64,000 bases of DNA, from assembly GCA_031216915.1 (NCBI GenBank), contig CM062289.1, forward strand, positions 23,889,533 to 23,953,532, in the 5' to 3' direction. The notes under the pieces were generated by a model. That model worked only from the letters and a program-made list of their open reading frames with translations, did no database searches and was not told where the DNA came from. Below are positions 22,956 through 32,881 of this stretch, one piece after another (position 1 is the stretch's first letter; each line of letters opens with the position of its first letter). Both the position numbers and the translations under genes were made by a program. This stretch comes from Pictodentalium vernedei (Eukaryota; Mollusca; Scaphopoda; Dentaliida; Dentaliidae).

Positions 22956-23129
22956 GTTCAGTCGCAAAAATACTGTTATCTTTCTCATTCACACGAAATC
23001 TTGAGAAAACATTGGATACTTCACAGAGAAATGGATCAATACCTTGTTTGCATGGCATTCGGGTACTTAGTATGGGGTACATTATATTGGGAAATATATG
23101 CTACTTCCTTTTCAACAAAGACGTGTTTC
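22956..23129 (+). CDS. NRF-6-like acyltransferase gene, exon b (start of acyltransferase-3 core)
   Basis: Acceptor TTTCCAG at 22950-22955, donor GTAAGT at 23130. The exon enters with two codon bases and leaves one (C). The translation contains KILLSFSFTRNLEKTLDTSQ followed by IPCLHGIRVLSMGYIILGN, the most diagnostic block of NRF-6-like proteins (family pattern CLxGIRxLSMxWVILGHT), where the acyltransferase-3 domain and its first core helix begin. The residue after ILG is Asn here, where many relatives have His; this could reflect a diverged copy. The protein is expected to sit in a membrane and to move acyl groups or lipids, but the substrate is unknown for most animal members. Confidence 0.92.
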
Positions 23130-23489
23130 GTAAGTATTGGTATCTTCTTAATGTTAATGTAAACAGGAACAATTTAGCGAAATTTATCATGGACAAAATG
23201 TTTTATTCTTATTTTGTGATGCATTCTTGGTGCATTTGCATTCTATCTCATATTTAAGATGTAATGGTGCCTTCAAAAAGTGTTTTAACACTTACGCTGC
23301 CGAAAGCGACTATTGTCACCTATTTTATCGTCGAATTCCCCGTATACAGTATTGGATAAGGGGATAATATTCGCGGGGTTCAACGGATAAAAACGCGGTT
23401 CCATTTGTACCAAGCGAGAACTAACACAAAGTACAAGCATTATTGCGTGCGTTTGGAATTCTGTATGGTCATATAAAGCAAGGATTGTC

Positions 23490-24009
23490 AATTCTCAGTG
23501 TCATCTCCTCTATGGTATCCACATATGGGGAAATTCTAGAGGGGTTAACAAGCTTCTGAAAGTACAGAAGCGCTCTATCCGTATCATCAACAATAAAAAA
23601 ATATAATTCTCATACGGATCCATTATTTTCCGGGAACAAGATTCTTAAAGTCACAGACTTATTCACGCTGCACGCATGTCTCTTTGTTTTCGACTGGAAA
23701 AATGGCCTACTTCCCGAATCTTTCGCTGATTTCTTTACTGTGCGCGCAGATCATCAACACATGACAACAAGACAGTCTGACATGCTACATGTTAGTAGGT
23801 CTCGAATAAAAACTCTGGACAAGCTACCCATATACGCGTTTCCAAAAATTTGGAATAAGCTGGATGATTCCATTAGGCAAATAACCGATAGAAATCAGTT
23901 TAAAAAGGCCTTAACGGACAAATTATTAACTAATTATAATGAAAATGTGCAGTGCAACAATCCCTACTGTCCCGACTGCCGCAACGATATTAGGACCCAT
24001 AGGCCTTGA
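23490..24009 (+). pseudogene. LINE C-terminal fragment (L2/CR1-like)
   Basis: Frames give HLLYGIHIWGNSRGVNKLLK and VQKRSIRIINNK, then LHACLFVFDWKNGLLPESFA. A final open stretch (23740-24009) holds LDKLPIYAFPKIWNKLDDSI and ends CNNPYCPDCRNDIRTHRP. This is the usual order of the region after the RT domain. Frame breaks near 23600 and 23740 show it is dead. It sits 360 bp after exon b, so the 5' part of the element is missing, not interrupted. Confidence 0.75.
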
Positions 24010-24343
24010 CAAAATAATTAGAGATATTATAAACACGTTTGACATAACTTCGTTCTGGTACCCTCGTCATATTGGGAAAATATGATTCGGTCACTAAGTT
24101 GTGAACTCTGCTCTGGGGCTTAATTGGTAATACCAATACAAGTTGTAAACACCATGCGATGCTGGATGTAGAATTGTATATTTGGGGGGATTACAGATAG
24201 ACAATCAATCTGGTTATGTAATCTCCCTACGCTGTAAACAGATAAGTGATGTTTGTACAACAACCTTGAATCATACTTGTAATGCTTCTGTTTATACTGT
24301 TGAAATAAATATCTTTCTATCAAATACTCGATATTTACTCATA

Positions 24344-24651
24344 TCGTCGTCTGAGTGCTAGAATGTTCTATGTCCCCTATGGGACTATATATTATCTCCC
24401 CTATGGGAGTACTATGTCCTCTATGGGACTATATATTATCTCCCCTATGGGAGTACTATGTCCCCTATGGGACTATATATTATCTCCCCTATGGGAGTAC
24501 TATGTCCCCTATGGGACAATATATTATCTCCCCTATGAGAGTACTATGTCCCCTAAGGGACTATATATTATCTCCCCTATGGGAGTACTATGCCCCCTAT
24601 GGGACTATATATTATCTCCCATATGGGACATAGAACATTCTAGCACTCAGC
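24344..24651. mobile_element. foldback element P with 44-bp tandem array, copy 1
   Basis: Bounded by TATCGTCGTCTGAGTGCTAG and CTAGCACTCAGCCAACGATA, an inverted pair. Between them a 44-bp unit is repeated about six times. Each unit has two small palindromes, CCCCTATGGG, separated by ACTATATATTATCT and AGTACTATGT. The solo version at 30695 has the same ends and a single CCCCTATGGG. Confidence 0.88.
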
Positions 24652-24783
24652 CAACGATATGTCAATTCAAGTTTGTTCAAAGTTGCCACACATGATAGAA
24701 GAATCCATTGAAAAATTACCTGAAGATAATATCGAGGACATACCAGGTTAGTTATGAAGGTAATCACTGAAAATGATATTATA
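24652..24783. other. spacer between two P arrays with a short open stretch
   Basis: From ATG 24659 the frame reads MSIQVCSKLPHMIEESIEKL then PEDNIEDIPG before a stop, with a GTTAGT donor-like site at the end. No family match; could be chance. Confidence 0.2.
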
Positions 24784-25147
24784 AATATCGTTACCCAAGT
24801 GCTAGAATGTTCTGTGTCCCCTATGGGACTATATATTATTTCCCCTATGGGAGCACTATGTCCCCTATGGGATTATATATTATGCCCCCTATGGGAGTAC
24901 TATGTCCCCTATGGGACTATATATTATTTCCCCTATGGGAGTACTATGTCCCCTATGGGACTATATATTATATCCCCTATGGGAGTACTATGTCCCCTAT
25001 GGGACTATATATTATCTCCCCTATGGGAGTACTATGTCCCCTATGGGACTATATATTATATTCCCTATGGGAGTACTATGTCCCCTATGGGACTATATAT
25101 TATCTCCCCTATGGGACATAGAACATTCTAGCACTCAGGTGACGATA
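24784..25147. mobile_element. foldback element P with 44-bp tandem array, copy 2
   Basis: Left edge ATATCGTTACCCAAGTGCTAG, right edge CTAGCACTCAGGTGACGATAT. About seven 44-bp units of the same type as at 24371. The two arrays may be one duplicated locus or two insertions. Confidence 0.88.
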
Positions 25148-25149
25148 TC

Positions 25150-25568
25150 GCGGTATTTGAAAAAATACAAGTTGGAATACCGTGAAGCCCTATCGTGCCA
25201 TACACCACTCCAAACGTAGTCCTTGCGGGACGCTTGATGACTCTTCTGGACCTCATACCCAGTGCTTTGAGACGGTTTCGGACAGTTCTGTTGCACAAAC
25301 TCATGTTCGGGAGCCAAAGGCGTTTCAAAACCCCATTTGAAGCAAATGTTTCACGCCTAACGAGGAGTGCCAGACTCCGATCTTCCCGACAAGAGGTCTT
25401 TTGGGATTGTCCAGGCCTTGGTCGGTCCTTAACATCGTTGGCTTGTTGTTGTTTTCGGACAAGTGTGCTGATGACAGAATAACTATAGCCAAGTTGCCTT
25501 CCAATAACTTTGAATGACATGCCAACGATTTGCCATCTTAGTACCTCTGACAGTCTCCTCATTGCCAT
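25150..25568 (-). pseudogene. Tc1-like transposase, N-terminal fragment
   Basis: Starts MAMRRLSEVLRWQIVGM at 25568 and reads a paired-type helix-turn-helix (FKVIGRQLGYSYSVISTLVR), a basic linker with RPRPGQ (GRPR-like hook) and a second HTH (LCNRTVRNRLKALGMRSRRV). It stops being alignable after about 125 codons, before the DDE catalytic domain, where it meets the P element. No inverted ends were seen. Confidence 0.75.
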
Positions 25569-25834
25569 GCCAACATTTATTGATTAAAGAAGTGACAAAT
25601 TATTTTGTTATGTACCCAGATATCGCATCTGGATGATAGTGATTTTTGTGACATTCGTGGGAAGCATGCTTCACGTGGATGAGGGGATATGTTTGGGGTA
25701 CGCTATCAACCAGAAACATTATGTTTCACTAGATGAAATGTACTGCAATCATTAAAACATAATAATCAGTAACAGCAACTTCACTGACATGAAACATTTC
25801 AGGGTGTGCTTAATTAAGTTACAGGTGTATATTA

Positions 25835-25975
25835 ACTACCCCATGTCTGTTCACGTAGAACAGGTTTTTTTCCTACCCGAAGCCAACCATATCCCATGAG
25901 ACCGAAGGCCGCATGGGATACGGCTGGCTAGGGGTGAGTAAAAACCTATACTACGTGAACAGATATGAAGTGAAG
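25835..25975. repeat. palindromic element (ACCCCGTGTCTG family), copy 1
   Basis: TTAACTACCCCATGTCTGTTC and ACGTAGAACAGGTTTTTTTC pair with GTAAAAACCTATACTACGTG and AACAGATATGAAG. Centre has CATATCCCATGAG / GCATGGGATACGG. Related to 26238-26415. Confidence 0.7.
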
Positions 25976-26237
25976 ATTTTATCTATTGACAACTAAGCCT
26001 GTCAATGTTTGCACATACTCTGGTCCCCATGTGTTTGGTAAAGAAGAATGGTATAAACTAAAATTAATTTAATGTATTATAATAAATTAACATGGAACAA
26101 ACTTAGAACAGTCTGAAGTTTTAATCACTCCTCTCCTTTCATTTGACCTTCAAAATACACATTAACACTCTTAATGCAACAGTTGTTGAATAATGGCATA
26201 CTCCTACTATTATTACAACAAGACGAATTTGGATATT

Positions 26238-26415
26238 ATTAGTTACCCCGTGTCTGGTCACGTGGTACGGGTTTTTACCTACCCGAAGGCAGTTGTATCC
26301 CATGAGGCGGAAGGCCGAATGGGATACGGCTGGCTTCGGGTAGGTAAGGCCTCATGGGATTCGACTGCCTTCGGGTAGGTAAAAACCCGTACCACGTGAT
26401 CAGACACGGGGTAAC
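26238..26415. repeat. palindromic element (ACCCCGTGTCTG family), copy 2
   Basis: TTAGTTACCCCGTGTCTGGTC / ACGTGGTACGGGTTTTTACC pairs with GGTAAAAACCCGTACCACGT / GATCAGACACGGGGTAAC. The centre has three copies of the ATCCCATGAGG/CTTCGGGTAGGT unit, an extra half-arm compared with copy 1. Confidence 0.8.
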
Positions 26416-27340
26416 GAATTTTATCTATTGACTTTCCGTTTTAGAAGTACAATCTATTTCAATAGTGAACACACACAGCATGAGATCTTTTATCTTCCAT
26501 TGTTGAGCCATACAGGTTTCTGTGGAATTTTTGTGCAAAAGAGTTTTTGTGAAAATATGCCGATATGACTAGCATAAAAAAAATTATTGAATTTCTTTTT
26601 TTCTTTTTTGTCTCAAAAACATAGCTTATGAACCCCACGTTGGAGGATCTTCTACGGGGTATGGACAATTTGTAGATTTAGGAACGAGGCTTCCACAGGG
26701 TATTTGTCAGTAGCTGGGCGGACGTATCTATCAACCAATCAAATCAAAAAACTCACTTTAGTCAATAGATAAATCGCGTTTCTCTGGACAATCCGATGCA
26801 GTATTGTACCTTCAGGAAAACATTGTCAATCAATAGAATAAGAGAGAACACAATGTGTGTGGAGTACAGGGGCCCGGTTGATTCACTCTCGGCACAGCAC
26901 AAATTGTAACAAAGGAATCAGGGGTCAGGAATCAATGTCCAGAGTTGGGGGACGTGGTAACCGTTACTTATTACCAGTTCCTTATACGACATTCGATTTA
27001 TCGGTTTATATCGACTGTTGAATAAGGAACTGGGAATGAGTAACGGTTGTCACATCCGTCCCGAGTGTGGAGTGTTTTTTTTTCAAATATACTGTCCAAA
27101 AAAGTTAAGCCCCCCGCCACCTCCCTATAATACCAGTGGGTATACAGTAAATGGATAAATTCTCCTGAGAAAACCTGCTATTTTGCAGTAGGGGGAATAT
27201 GCCTTATTGGTGAAGCAAGGGTTTGTAGAGCTTTCCTTTTTATTGGATGAATATTAGGCACCGCCGACGTCATCAAAACGTTAAAAAACGTTACGTTGTT
27301 CAGTACCTGATGAAACAGCCTCGAGAATATCTAACACATC
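26416..27340. other. intron 2 sequence with half a MITE and a weak palindrome
   Basis: At 26600-26650 a half A1 core occurs (TTTGTCTCAAAAACATAGCTT ATGAACCCC). At about 26950-27055 weak inverted arms ACCGTTACTTATTACCAGTTCC / GGAACTGGGAATGAGTAACGGT surround an AT-rich centre. No gene. Confidence 0.45.
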
Positions 27341-27590
27341 TTAACCCTTAACCTAGCATTAAAAGCAGACAACTCTTGCAAACAAAATTCTTGAATAACT
27401 GATTTTTTTCATTTTGTGTCTCAAAAACATAGGTTATGACCCCTCGTTGGAACGAGCTCTACGAGCTCGTTCCAACAAGGGATCATAACCAATGTTTTTG
27501 AGACAAAAAGTGAAAAAATAATGAAAATTAATTCGCGATTTTTGAGAATAGTGCTGGCCGGTTTTGGCCGTTACGTTGGGAAAGGGTTAA
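27341..27590 (-). mobile_element. MITE A1, TTAA-flanked
   Basis: TTAACCCTTAACCTAGCATT at the left, TTACGTTGGGAAAGGGTTAA at the right. Hairpin with ATAGGTTATGACCCCTCGTT and inverse, centre GAGCTCTACGAGCTC. Confidence 0.92.
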
Positions 27591-27900
27591 TCGGCATGGC
27601 ATGCTGTCCATGACCATCCAAATTTCTCTCACTGTGATGTTTTCTTATTTCTCTATAAGCACACGACAGTGAAGTGGTCAATAGCCAGTAAATATTCACC
27701 AGTTTTAAGGATGTATGCTCGATCGGATCGAGGAATGCAGAACGTCATAATATGAGCTATTCGTATACCCACCCACAGGTATTATAGGAGGGGGGTTAAC
27801 TTGTTTTGGACAGTATATATAAAAACTCCAATAAGGGACGTTAATTTCTATCCTCATACCCAAGCATTATGTATTTATGCGACGATTAAACTCGAATTAA

Positions 27901-28063
27901 GTGGGGGTGCGGTGGCTCAGTTGGTGGAGGTGCAGGCTGCAAGGCGAGATGTCCTCTGTTCGAATCTCACCTGCTGCAACCGCGTTAAGTCCTTCAGACA
28001 CTTCACCCCATTGCCCACGTGGGGCACGGTGGCGTTGTGTACTAAGACGTACTGTACGTCGAT
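27901..28063 (+). repeat. tRNA-derived SINE, 3'-truncated at an A2 end
   Basis: Head GGGGGTGCGGTGGCTCAGTT with B-box TGTTCGAATCTCACC and body to GTACTGTACGTCGATGAT. It then switches directly to the last 31 bp of MITE A2 (GATGCGGGCGATTCGTTGGG… TTAA, 28064-28094). Confidence 0.85.
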
Positions 28064-28094
28064 GATGCGGGCGATTCGTTGGGTAAAGGGTTAA
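28064..28094. mobile_element. solo right end of MITE A2 fused to SINE
   Basis: GATGCGGGCGATTCGTTGGG TAAAGGGTTAA is the terminal inverted repeat of A2. The rest of the element, the SINE 3' part and its tail are missing, which suggests an internal deletion between them. Confidence 0.75.
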
Positions 28095-28393
28095 GTGATT
28101 GAAGTTGATAATTTTAGCGGTATGTTTTCTTTCTTGACGATGTTTTGTATCGAAGCATTTCAGTGACGTCATAACGCCAAGCAGATGCGTAACGACCAAT
28201 CAGATGCATTATTTAATGCCGTTATTACGCGTAGGGTGGATTCCATACGTGGGGTATGCAACACATTTCTCAGTGTTTATATCAGGTAACATTGAACACA
28301 CACAGCAATCTAGGTAATAAAGAGTTTAGCCAATGAACACGTCGCTACGTTTAAGTTGGGACATTCATATTGACTCAGTTTCTTGTTTTATAG

Positions 28394-28487
28394 AAAATGG
28401 AATTGACATTTTAGAAGATCTTCGTACCTTCTTTCTTCAGCCAGTAATAAATGCCACGCTCGCAACTGATACCTTCTTTCTTCTTGG
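28394..28487 (+). CDS. NRF-6-like acyltransferase gene, exon c
   Basis: Acceptor TTTTATAG at 28386-28393, donor GTAAGT at 28488. The C left from the previous exon plus AA makes Gln, then NGIDILEDLRTFFLQPVINA and TLATDTFFLLG. The pattern of an extracellular loop (…QPVxNAxLAVDTFF) running into the next core helix (FFLxGLL) is typical of NRF-6-like acyltransferases. The exon leaves GG, which is completed by the C at 43177 to give Gly. The 94-bp exon lies between introns of about 5.3 and 14.7 kb. Confidence 0.92.
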
Positions 28488-28494
28488 GTAAGTA

Positions 28495-29344
28495 TAAGTT
28501 AGCATCATGTCATTAATCTGCTTCTAACGAATTGATTTGGTAGTAATGATCCGTCAACAAATGAAATACGCCTAACGTGCCTGATAAATAGACAAAACGC
28601 GCGTTCTGTGTTTATTACACAACCCATGCATTAAAATTCATTTAAATAAACAAATTTTAATTCCGATGTTTAAACCCAAAGGTGAAGAGCCTGTTTGTTT
28701 TGACTGAAGCTGTACTGATCAAATGGATCGATAAAAATCAAAACAACCTTTTCGGAACCAGTGTTTGGTGAAATTCGTATCGCTGTTTCTCTTCGGCTGG
28801 TGCCCATTCACGTCTAACCATTTGGTGGCTATTACTGTTAGTAAAAATATAAGTACAAATCTGTGCACATTTGCAAAACAGCTGGGAGAAACGTTTTAAA
28901 AAGAAGTTCGAAGCATGTCAAGATGTACGAAGATTTACCGAAATAAAGTTGACCAATTTAGATATAAGGGATCCACAAAACGAGACGGCTACGGGACTGG
29001 GTTAATGTTGCGGTTGGAAATGATTGGGTTTTTTTTAATATTATCTCATTTTTGGTTAACTATTTTTTTTCTGAACCGATTTTATTTTGCTTTGGACGTT
29101 TTCATTTTCACACTGCGACAGACTGTCGATAATGTTATAGCGAAATTTGGAAACTTTTCGAAGCGTAACTAATGACTCGAAGGGACAGGAACTGGTATGA
29201 ACGGTGCTGGGAAAAACGTTCCGGCTTGTACACCACCCATTGAATACAGAATCATTTATATCATAGCGACTATTCCGTTAAATACAAGGGTTTAAAGTTG
29301 AATGGATGTGTATTAAATATATCTATTGAGAGATCAAAGCAATA
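28495..29344. other. start of intron 3, no gene seen
   Basis: AT-rich. An ORF at 28915-29172 has a hydrophobic stretch but no family match and no splice context that fits. Confidence 0.35.
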
Positions 29345-29478
29345 TACACTCTAAAATTAGTTAGGTTGACAATTAACCTAAATTAACTGGGTTGAGTGAA
29401 TATGAACCCAACTGGGTTCATATTCGCTCAACCGAGTTGATCTGGGTTGATTTTGAACCCAACTACTTTTAGAGTGTA
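29345..29478. mobile_element. MITE family D (CACTCTAAAA ends)
   Basis: TACACTCTAAAATTAGTTAGG faces CCAACTACTTTTAGAGTGTA. The centre is the foldback GAGTGAATATGAACCCAACT / GGGTTCATATTCGCTC. Nearly the whole element is one palindrome. Confidence 0.88.
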
Positions 29479-29524
29479 TGCGACTTGGACTGCTCGAACT
29501 ATTCTTGTATGTGGTGGTGATAAT

Positions 29525-29773
29525 TTAACCCTTTACCCAACGAATCGCCCGCATCCGCCCGTGTAATATGCAAATTCAGCAGTTGAAAAAATATTATTTT
29601 TCAAAAACTTTCAACCAAACCATATCATGTGACCCCTCGTTGGAACGAGCTCGTCGAGCTCGTTCCAACGAGGGGACACATGATATGGTTTTGTTGAATT
29701 TTTTTGAAAAAATTAAAAAAATGATATCTAAAATAATAAATTTTGGTATCGTCTGCGTTGGGTAAAGGGTTAA
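29525..29773 (+). mobile_element. MITE A2, TTAA-flanked
   Basis: TTAACCCTTTACCCAACGAATC at the left, CTGCGTTGGGTAAAGGGTTAA at the right. Hairpin with ATATCATGTGACCCCTCGTT and inverse, centre GAGCTCGTCGAGCTC. Complete and little diverged. Confidence 0.93.
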
Positions 29774-29806
29774 AAAAAATTGGTGAGATTAGTCTGGATT
29801 ATTTCA

Positions 29807-29807
29807 G

Positions 29808-29861
<54 letters not shown>

Positions 29862-29889
29862 TCTCCCTCTCTCTCTTTCTCTCTCTCTA

Positions 29890-29921
<32 letters not shown>

Positions 29922-29940
29922 GCTCTCTCTCTCTCTCTCC
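29807..29940 (+). repeat. CT microsatellite
   Basis: (CT)n with a few TTCT and CCCT interruptions over about 134 bp. It starts 34 bp after MITE A2. ORFs reading Ser-Leu repeats across it are artefacts. Confidence 0.95.
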
Positions 29941-30082
29941 ACAGAACCAACACTCGAATTACATTTTTCACACACATGAATTACCGTACCGACTCACTTC
30001 ATTACTTTGGATAATGGCCATATCCCGGGGGCACGGGGCTCAGTGAGTTACAAACTAAAAGGTTTCACCCTGACAAGTGTTA

Positions 30083-30208
30083 ACTGCGTTGTGTCCTTAG
30101 GCAAGGTACGTAATCCCGATTGACCTCGTGTGGACACGGTGGCGCTGTATACTAAAGCGTGCTGCACTTGCCACAACCCATTGCTAACTCTGCGAGTGCA
30201 GCGTTTAA

Positions 30209-30259
<51 letters not shown>
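30083..30259 (+). repeat. SINE fragment with (TAAA)n tail
   Basis: Body blocks GCGTTGTGTCCTTAGGCAAG and GTGGCGCTGTATACTAAAGC, then an internal deletion directly to (TAAA)n at about 30206-30259. Confidence 0.8.
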
Positions 30260-30260
<1 letters not shown>

Positions 30261-30334
30261 GGCCACATCCGGCCAGTGCTATTCACAATCCTCCTCATTC
30301 ACATTTCAGTACATTTTCCATTTTTATGTATATA

Positions 30335-30468
30335 CATTACGACTGCCGTGGACTGGTCACTTTCCACGGGTGTGCAATATCTCCACGGGCGCAATAATAT
30401 TAGATTCCAAACACTATTTAAAGGAATAATCATCAAAAATTTAATTAATGAAGCACCGGGTACAACTC
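30335..30468 (-). mobile_element. MITE family E, truncated
   Basis: GCCGTGGACTGGTCACTTTC and GCAATAATATTAGATTCCAA match the right half of E read on the minus strand. It stops just inside the GAAGCACCGGGTACAAC hairpin. Confidence 0.75.
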
Positions 30469-30690
30469 TGTCGCATGGATATATTGAAAATCGAAATCTT
30501 TGAGCTGGAGAAGATATGACGGTGGTGTTCCGCTCCTGTTGTGGAGCCAGAAGAACATTTTTTTGAAACTTCCCCGGGAGACATTTGTGAAAAATATTCC
30601 TGAAATGACACTATTTGGAGACGTATTGATATATTCAACAAGCGTGGTTTACAGATCGTTGAATTTATTTATGATTTATAGAGAGATTAC
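30469..30690. other. intron 3 sequence, no gene seen
   Basis: No recognisable repeat or ORF. Confidence 0.35.
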
Positions 30691-30760
30691 GTCGCCTGAG
30701 TGCTAGAATGTTCTATGTCCCCTATGGGACATAGAACATTCTAGCACTCAGCCAACGAAT
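30691..30760. mobile_element. solo foldback element P (no array)
   Basis: CGTCGCCTGAGTGCTAGAATG / TTCTATGTCCCCTATGGGACATAGAA / CATTCTAGCACTCAG is a near-perfect 58-bp palindrome. It has the same ends as the 44-bp array elements at 24344 and 24784. Confidence 0.9.
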
Positions 30761-31338
30761 AGTTTATTTTTGTAGAGAATTTTCTCATTTTCTGCCACTG
30801 GAAGGTTTGTAAATTAGAGCGTGTAATGTATGTTACCATAAAAATTGCTTATTTAAAGTTAACATTGCTCACCTTTTCTCCAAAAAAGAGAAATATTGCT
30901 TTATTTTATGAATTAAATTTTTGGCAACTTAAGCATGTAAAAATCTTGAGTCTGTAATGCCAATTAGGCAGATTATTTTGCTTTCATTTATGTTAACGTA
31001 CCGTTACCGTTCACACGATAAGGGATACCTTTTCATTTATTTCTTTTTCAAAATGCAAACTAAAGTCAAAACACATCTCTCCTCTCTCAGGATTGACAAT
31101 GTATGTCATCAATCGAGATTTATATACAATAAAAATGGTGGATGATTGACCCGCTCAGTGTACGTTATTGTTTATTGTAGGCGATTTGACATGTTTGAAC
31201 CGTTGTTTGGCGATTTACCGGAACCATTTCAATGCATTTCAAACATTGGTTGACGCGCGTGATTAAACTAAGGCATATGAGTTTTCATTTGATTCGCATG
31301 GGTTACTAGTAATTGTGGAAGTCTGACCCGCAATGTAA
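30761..31338. other. intron 3 sequence, no gene seen
   Basis: AT-rich with short ORFs lacking similarity to known families. Confidence 0.35.
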
Positions 31339-31594
31339 TACAGTACACTCACCATGGACTGGTCGTAATCCACGCGTGGAAAGTGATGTACACGCATGCT
31401 TTAGGTAATGCATTTCCAGGTAATAAAAATCAGCAGAATTTTTTTACTGAAGAACCTGGGGTTGTACCCGGTGCTTTATTAATCAATGTTTTGCTGATTA
31501 TCCCCTTAATTGGTGTTTGGAATCTAATATTATTTCTCTCGTGGGAATATTGTCCACCCGTGGAAAGTGACCAAACCACGGTGGTCGTACTGTT
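31339..31594 (+). mobile_element. MITE family E
   Basis: TACAGTACACTCACCATGGA at the left, CCACGGTGGTCGTACTGT at the right. Imperfect central hairpin TGGGGTTGTACCCGGTGC. TA at the left end. Confidence 0.82.
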
Positions 31595-32371
31595 TGTAGG
31601 AGATACTTTTTTGTAAAAAAAGGGGACTGTAGTGAACGAAACGTTGTCCTGAATCGGACGAATTCGTATACATAGCACTGTACAGATTCCAGGTGATGAT
31701 GCAAATTGCACAACCACTCCCGATCGCAGTTTCGTCTATGAACAAACGGTTGGGGGGGGGGGGGGGGATTAAAATATGTTAACTTGCTCCGACTGGAGCA
31801 TCTGTGGGAAGTGTTTCTATCGCACTCACGACACAGGGCCATCTTAAAAAGGACTGCAAAACACCAAAACTTATCTTCAGTAGGTAAAATCCTTGGCCAT
31901 TATGACGGCGTATATTCAGGGGTTCCGCTAGAGAGACGGAGGTGTCCCTTTCGTTGTCCCATTAACCAAGCCAGTTTTTCCGCCAAACCATATATTACCC
32001 TCACAGAATGTTTCTGTGTGAGTTTGACACGAGCCACAATTAGTATTAAAAGAGAGAAAGTGCCTACCCGCAACCACTCTGATGACGGACGTTGTGAATG
32101 GCTTTGATAATGTTAGCTGCAATACTGCATGAATCTTTGATCCAGTATGGTTCATCGGATGACTTCATTGATAATACGTCCGAACTTGTGTTTTCCCCTG
32201 GGAACCAACATCGCCAACATTTTATCCCTAGGGAAAACTCTGGTATATTACACCGCAATTCTGCCTCTGAGCAACGGATTAAGGGGATTGAAAGATTACG
32301 TTACCGCACTCCTGCAAGAGTACCTGGGATGAAGAGCTTTATTCGCAGACACAACTCAAGTACATACAATT
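31595..32371. other. intron 3 sequence with possible ORF remnants
   Basis: A G16 run lies at 31752-31767. Frames between 31784 and 32350 read short Cys-containing peptides (ICGKCFYRTHDTG) that might be a worn zinc knuckle, but no domain can be confirmed. Confidence 0.25.
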
Positions 32372-32620
32372 TTAACCCTTTTCCCAACGAATCGCCCGCA
32401 TCCGCCCGCGTAATATGCAAATTCAGCAGCTGAAAAAATATTATTTTTTGGAAAAATTTCGACAAAACCATATCATGTAACCCCTCTTTGGAACGAGCTC
32501 GTTGAGCTCGTTCCAAAGAGGGGTCACATGATATGGTTTTGTTGAAATTTTTTTAAAAATTTAAAAAATCGTATTTAAAATGATAAATTTTGAAATCGTC
32601 TGCGTTGGGTAAAGGCTTAA
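32372..32620 (+). mobile_element. MITE A2, TTAA-flanked
   Basis: TTAACCCTTTTCCCAACGAATC at the left, GCGTTGGGTAAAGGCTTAA at the right. Hairpin with CATATCATGTAACCCCTCTTT and inverse. Confidence 0.92.
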
Positions 32621-32644
32621 TGTGAGTGAATGAAATTCCGGTTA

Positions 32645-32830
32645 GACCTTTACTTATTTCTTCACCTAATGAATCGGCCGTATTCCGATGGGCAATCTCC
32701 AATTGAACAGTTGAAAAAAAAAATTTAAATTTCATTCATCAAAACCATATCATGTGACAGCTCGTCCCTCGTTAGGGATCACATGATATATTTTTTGTCG
32801 ATTTTTTGGGGAAAAAAGTGGAAAATAAAC
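32645..32830. mobile_element. MITE A2-like, decayed second copy
   Basis: CACCTAATGAATCGGCCGTA, then CATATCATGTGACAGCTCG / CGTTAGGGATCACATGATAT. Hairpin shortened and ends unclear. It lies 25 bp after a complete A2 copy. Confidence 0.6.
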
Positions 32831-32881
32831 ACGAATAAAAGAAGACCCTTCCATCCTTTTATCTTGGATAACTAACTATAT

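Noticed and set aside
24659..24752. Candidate small exon ending at GTTAGT between P arrays
   Set aside because: Would need to fit between exons b and c, whose phases already match directly; no family block.
24355..25219. Open frames of 92-125 codons reading SPMGLYIIS-type repeats
   Set aside because: They run across the 44-bp tandem arrays in several frames at once and carry the array period; no gene context.
29743..30046. Ser/Leu-repeat ORFs
   Set aside because: Translation of the CT microsatellite.
31784..32350. Possible zinc knuckle ORF (ICGKCFYRTHD)
   Set aside because: Stops in every frame and no second Cys/His pair at the right spacing.
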